Notes under the pieces: model-generated
The model's input: the letters and a program-made list of their open reading frames with translations, nothing else
Told to the model about the DNA's origin: nothing
The model's database searches: none
Made by a program: the position numbers and the translations under genes
DNA from: Candidatus Dadabacteria bacterium UBA2774
Lineage (GTDB): Bacteria; Desulfobacterota_D; UBA1144; Nemesobacterales; UBA2774
Direction: 5' to 3'
Length of the DNA: 8,627 nt
NCBI GenBank assembly: GCA_002352485.1
Contig: DEIM01000058.1
Coordinates: forward strand, 1 to 8,627
Shown here: positions 6,005-8,627 of the stretch, piece by piece
Layout of the letters: each line of letters opens with the position of its first letter
How positions within the stretch are numbered: the stretch's first letter is position 1

Positions 6005-7140
6005 TGTCCCTCACCGACCCCTAGTTTGATTATTTGCCTGGCGTGCTCAATACCTTCTTTCGTAAGCGCCCAATCTTCCGATTTTACGCGGCGCACCAAA
6101 CCCTGCTCCTCGAGTTTCCGGAGACTATTGTCGACCCCGCCTTTGTCAGCGCTCATGAGCCTGAGAACCGATACAGGGTGCGCGTGCCCGGGATCTTTAT
6201 GCTGAAGAGCAAGTGAATAAAGGTCCTCCAGCATACCTTCAAGACGAAGCCTGCCCCTGTTTCTTCTGTCACGAAACCAGCTCCAAACCAGACCTCTTGC
6301 CGGGGCTAGGAAAATCGACAGTACGACTATTGCGCTTACGCATAGCACAATAGTGGGACCTGTCGGGAGCCTCGATATACTGCTGCTCAGCAGTGCCCCT
6401 GAAACTCCAGCCAAGGCTCCAAAGGCGGCTGATAAAAATATCATAGGGCCCAGACGGTCGGTCCACTGTCTTGCGGCGGAAGCCGGAGCGACGATCATGG
6501 CGCTCATGAGCACAACTCCCACTGTCTGAAGTCCGGTGACTATCGCGATCACTATAAGCGTCGTAAGCACTACGTCGAGAAACCGCATAGGGAAACCCAG
6601 AGTAGCGCCAAAATCGGGATCGAAGCTAAGGAGCTTAAACTGCTTCCAGAATACCAGCATCGTTGCTATCGCAACCGACCCGAGAAGAGCCATTGTTATT
6701 ACGTCCCGCTCTAAAAGTGCCGCAGCCTGGCCGAATAAGAATTTGTCCAGCCCGGCCTGGGTGGCATCTGGGCGTTTTTGAATAATAGTCAGGAGCACTA
6801 GCCCGAATCCGAAGAATACGGACAGTATCATGCCGAGTGCGGTATCGTATTTTATTCTCGTCGTGCGCACAATGCTCATGATGATGAGGGTCGCAATCCA
6901 GCCAGCTATAGCCGCCCCCAGTATCAGAACAAGTGAGATTTTACTTCCGGTTAGTAGAAATGCGATAGCTATGCCCGGGAGTGCGGCATGAGACATGGCG
7001 TCCCCGAGAAGACTTTGCTTGCGCAAAACGGCGTAGGAGCCAAGCGCACCACTCACTATGCCCAATACGGCAGAGCCCAGCGCAACGGTACGGAGGGTAT
7101 AATCGAAAAGAAGGTCATTCAGGAGCGAAAGGATATCCAA
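6001..7140 (-). CDS. Metal ABC transporter permease (MntB/ZnuB/TroC family), first copy, with C-terminal winged-helix tail
   Basis: 379 residues. The membrane part (about 15-281) shows the family signature LLGDAMSHAALPGIAIAFLL (44-63), the TVGVVLMSAMIVAPASAARQW block (206-226) and an ending FLAPARG (277-283). It is paralogous to the next permease, and the two would form a heterodimeric channel, as in TroC/TroD. A cytoplasmic tail of about 95 residues follows (285-379), with DtxR-like features: MLEDLYSLAL (303-312), SLRKLEEQGLVRRV (339-352) as the recognition-helix region, and ALTKEGIEHARQI (358-370) after the wing. The chosen start is TTG at 7140, 2 bases after the ATPase gene's stop, with GGGGGG about 8 bases upstream; no ATG or GTG fits as well, and the downstream sequence (MDILSLLNDLLFDYTLRTV) suits a family N-terminus. 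It overlaps the next permease by 4 bases. It is the third gene of the operon as seen here. Confidence 0.88.
   Translation of the reverse strand: MDILSLLNDLLFDYTLRTVALGSAVLGIVSGALGSYAVLRKQSLLGDAMSHAALPGIAIAFLLTGSKISLVLILGAAIAGWIATLIIMSIVRTTRIKYDTALGMILSVFFGFGLVLLTIIQKRPDATQAGLDKFLFGQAAALLERDVITMALLGSVAIATMLVFWKQFKLLSFDPDFGATLGFPMRFLDVVLTTLIVIAIVTGLQTVGVVLMSAMIVAPASAARQWTDRLGPMIFLSAAFGALAGVSGALLSSSISRLPTGPTIVLCVSAIVVLSIFLAPARGLVWSWFRDRRNRGRLRLEGMLEDLYSLALQHKDPGHAHPVSVLRLMSADKGGVDNSLRKLEEQGLVRRVKSEDWALTKEGIEHARQIIKLGVGEGQ
6004..6273 (-). other. Winged-helix-like tail of the first permease (domain)
   Basis: Encodes about residues 290-379. It follows a strongly basic linker (WFRDRRNRGRLR, 287-298). 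The pattern DNSLRKLEEQGLVRRV then WALTKEGIEHA closely follows the second helix, recognition helix, wing and final helix of DtxR/MarR-type domains. As in the other permease, no metal-binding or dimerisation domain follows. Confidence 0.6.
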
Positions 7141-7142
7141 GT

Positions 7143-7925
7143 TCAGATCCCCCCGGCTTCTGCCCTCTTTTCTTGATCGCTGTCAGTGTTATGGCCGTTA
7201 TGCTTTATAAATGAGACACGGCCCCCGTAGGTGAGACGGAGATTCTCTTCCGTAAACACGGTATCTACCGGCCCGCTTGCGATGAGGCGTACGTTAAGTA
7301 ATGCAGTCCAGTCAAAGTATTCAGGAACCGTCTGGAGGTCGTGATGAACGACTACGACAGTTTTCCCGGCTGCTCGCAGCTCTTGAAGGAGTGTGACAAT
7401 CGCGCGCTCCGTAGTAGCGTCAACACCCTGGAAGGGCTCATCCATAAGATATATCTTTGCGTCCTGTACCAAAGCGCGCGCAAGGAAAACGCGCTGCTGC
7501 TGCCCACCCGATAGCTGACTAATCTGACGGTCGGCATATTTGGCCATGCCTACTTTTTCAAGAGCTCTGAGAGAGAGTTCAACCTCTCTCTTGCCTGGTC
7601 TTTTTAACCATCCCAAGGCGCCGTAACGCCCCATCATTACCACGTCCCCGACACTTGTCGGGAAATCCCAATCCACACTTCCCCTCTGTGGGACGTAGCC
7701 CACCAGGCTCCGCTGCTTTGAATAGGGTTTACCGTATATACTCACCCTACCCGCAGCAGTGTTTACGAGGCCCAACATAGCTTTTATAAGCGTAGTCTTT
7801 CCCGCTCCGTTAGGACCCACGATCGACATCAGCACGCCTTCCGGTACGTTAAGATCGACATCCCACAGGACCGGCTTTTCTTTGTAAGCTACTGTTAAGT
7901 CTTCCACTTCAATTGCGTATTTCAT
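7143..7925 (-). CDS. Metal ABC transporter ATP-binding protein (MntA/ZnuC/TroB family)
   Basis: 260-residue cytoplasmic ATPase powering the importer. Walker A GPNGAGKTT is at 37-45, the Q-loop at Q80, the ABC signature LSGGQQQR at 138-145, Walker B IYLMDEP at 158-164 and the switch histidine at H195. The stretch VPQRGSVDWDFP (78-89) after the Q-loop is typical of the manganese/zinc/iron family rather than of other ABC importers. The start ATG at 7925 has GGAG (7933-7936) 7 bases upstream. The gene follows the binding-protein gene after 42 bases and precedes the first permease by 2. The extra C-terminal residues (about 240-260, polar and charged) are unremarkable. All catalytic motifs are intact, so the importer should be active. 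Confidence 0.95.
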   Translation of the reverse strand: MKYAIEVEDLTVAYKEKPVLWDVDLNVPEGVLMSIVGPNGAGKTTLIKAMLGLVNTAAGRVSIYGKPYSKQRSLVGYVPQRGSVDWDFPTSVGDVVMMGRYGALGWLKRPGKREVELSLRALEKVGMAKYADRQISQLSGGQQQRVFLARALVQDAKIYLMDEPFQGVDATTERAIVTLLQELRAAGKTVVVVHHDLQTVPEYFDWTALLNVRLIASGPVDTVFTEENLRLTYGGRVSFIKHNGHNTDSDQEKRAEAGGI

Positions 7926-7967
7926 TACATTGCTCCGAGTCTGAAGAATTATATTGGAGATTAACTA

Positions 7968-8627
7968 CTATGATTCCCCTCCCTCACTTAAAGCGCCTAC
8001 TATGGTATTTACGTTATGACGTACCATGCCGATGTAGTTTCCTTCCGGCGTACCGGGATTCCCCATGGCGTCTGAGAAGATCTCCCCTCCGACCTCGACG
8101 TTAAACCCTCTGGCTCTCACAGCGGCCTGCACGGCCTCTATATATTTAGGGGGGACGGAGGATTCGATGAAAATAGCAGGCAGCTGACGCTCTACTATAA
8201 ATCCGGCAAGCTCCTGCACGTCGGCAGTGCCGGCCTCGGAATCGGTGCTTATTCCCTGAAGCCCTCTGACCTCAAATCCGTACCCTTTGCCAAAGTAATT
8301 AAACGCATCGTGGGCTGTGATTAGAACCTTCTTGTCTTCAGGCAGGGTGTCGGCCTTAGTCTTTACATACTCGTTCAGCTCGGAAAGTTGTACCATATAT
8401 ACCTCAGTATTCGCGCGGTATACATCCGCGTTGTCAGGGTCCTTTTGAATAAGAGCGTCCCTTACCATAGTAACGGCGCTCATCCATAAACCCACGTCAA
8501 ACCATAGGTGCGGGTCATAATTCCCCTTAAACTCGGGAGGTGTGAGAAGATGCCTCCGGTCTATCCCGTCCGTAACCGCGACCGTGTCTATGCCGCGCTT
8601 TTTCATCTGCTCGAATATTTCGGACAT
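7968..8627 (-). CDS. Metal ABC transporter substrate-binding protein (TroA/ZnuA/MntC family), N-terminus cut by window edge
   Basis: The last 219 residues of a periplasmic or lipoprotein cluster A-I metal-binding protein. The frame is open to the right edge, and the ATG exactly at 8627 is internal: the family has MSEIFEQM-like sequence after its first metal histidine, so signal peptide, first ligand and about 80 residues lie outside. Visible likely ligands, numbered from that Met, are H40 in YDPHLWFD, H106 in TAHDAFNYF and D186 in IFSDAMG; the conserved IFIESSVPP is at 152-160. A histidine at the third site matches TroA and ZnuA-type sites more than the glutamate of PsaA/MntC. No histidine-rich loop is present in the visible part, which many zinc-specific members have before the second ligand. 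Zinc, manganese or iron remain possible. It heads the visible operon, 42 bases before the ATPase gene; its promoter is outside the window. Confidence 0.93.
   Translation of the reverse strand: MSEIFEQMKKRGIDTVAVTDGIDRRHLLTPPEFKGNYDPHLWFDVGLWMSAVTMVRDALIQKDPDNADVYRANTEVYMVQLSELNEYVKTKADTLPEDKKVLITAHDAFNYFGKGYGFEVRGLQGISTDSEAGTADVQELAGFIVERQLPAIFIESSVPPKYIEAVQAAVRARGFNVEVGGEIFSDAMGNPGTPEGNYIGMVRHNVNTIVGALSEGGES

Noticed and set aside
8625..8627. The ATG at the right edge as the true start of the substrate-binding protein
   Set aside because: The protein would lack a signal peptide and the first metal ligand; the family has conserved sequence upstream of this Met, so the gene continues beyond the window.

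Overview
The window is ordinary bacterial chromosome: dense genes, Shine-Dalgarno sequences, sigma70-like promoter elements and ATGA/GTGA stop-start overlaps. By eye the base composition is moderate and even throughout, and I see no insertion sequence, phage gene, CRISPR array, rRNA or tRNA. The lineage cannot be fixed from the sequence. Protein character (a PriA of deltaproteobacterial style, a NosR/NapH-like iron-sulfur membrane protein paired with an FAD oxidoreductase, metal permeases with regulatory-type tails) fits an uncultivated, probably Gram-negative bacterium near the deltaproteobacterial or candidate-phylum groups. That placement is a weak inference.

Layout, left to right: (1) 1-944, minus strand: the N-terminal 40% or so of priA (primosomal helicase), running off the left edge. 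(2) 1049-3729, minus strand: a two-gene redox unit, an FAD/NAD(P)H oxidoreductase followed by a polytopic membrane protein with two ferredoxin clusters, overlapping by 4 bases. (3) 3730-4020: a 291-base divergent control region with one very good promoter facing right, a run of eight G and small inverted repeats. (4) 4021-4878, plus strand: a cytoplasmic protein made almost wholly of TPR repeats. (5) 4886-8627, minus strand: a metal (Mn/Zn/Fe type) ABC importer in the order binding protein, ATPase, permease, permease. The binding protein runs off the right edge.

The importer is a complete set: a TroA/ZnuA-type periplasmic binding protein catches the metal, two MntB/ZnuB/TroC-type permeases form the channel, and the ATPase drives it. 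The most notable point is that both permeases, clearly paralogous, end in about 85-95 extra cytoplasmic residues that look like DtxR-type winged-helix domains without the metal-binding and dimerisation parts. This recalls chlamydial YtgC-YtgR, where such a tail is released as a repressor, but here both permeases carry one. The redox pair probably passes electrons from NAD(P)H through FAD and iron-sulfur clusters into or across the membrane; its substrate is unknown. The TPR gene converges on the importer operon with only 7 bases between stop codons. No wholly new system is evident; the permease tails and the redox pair are the parts worth a second look.
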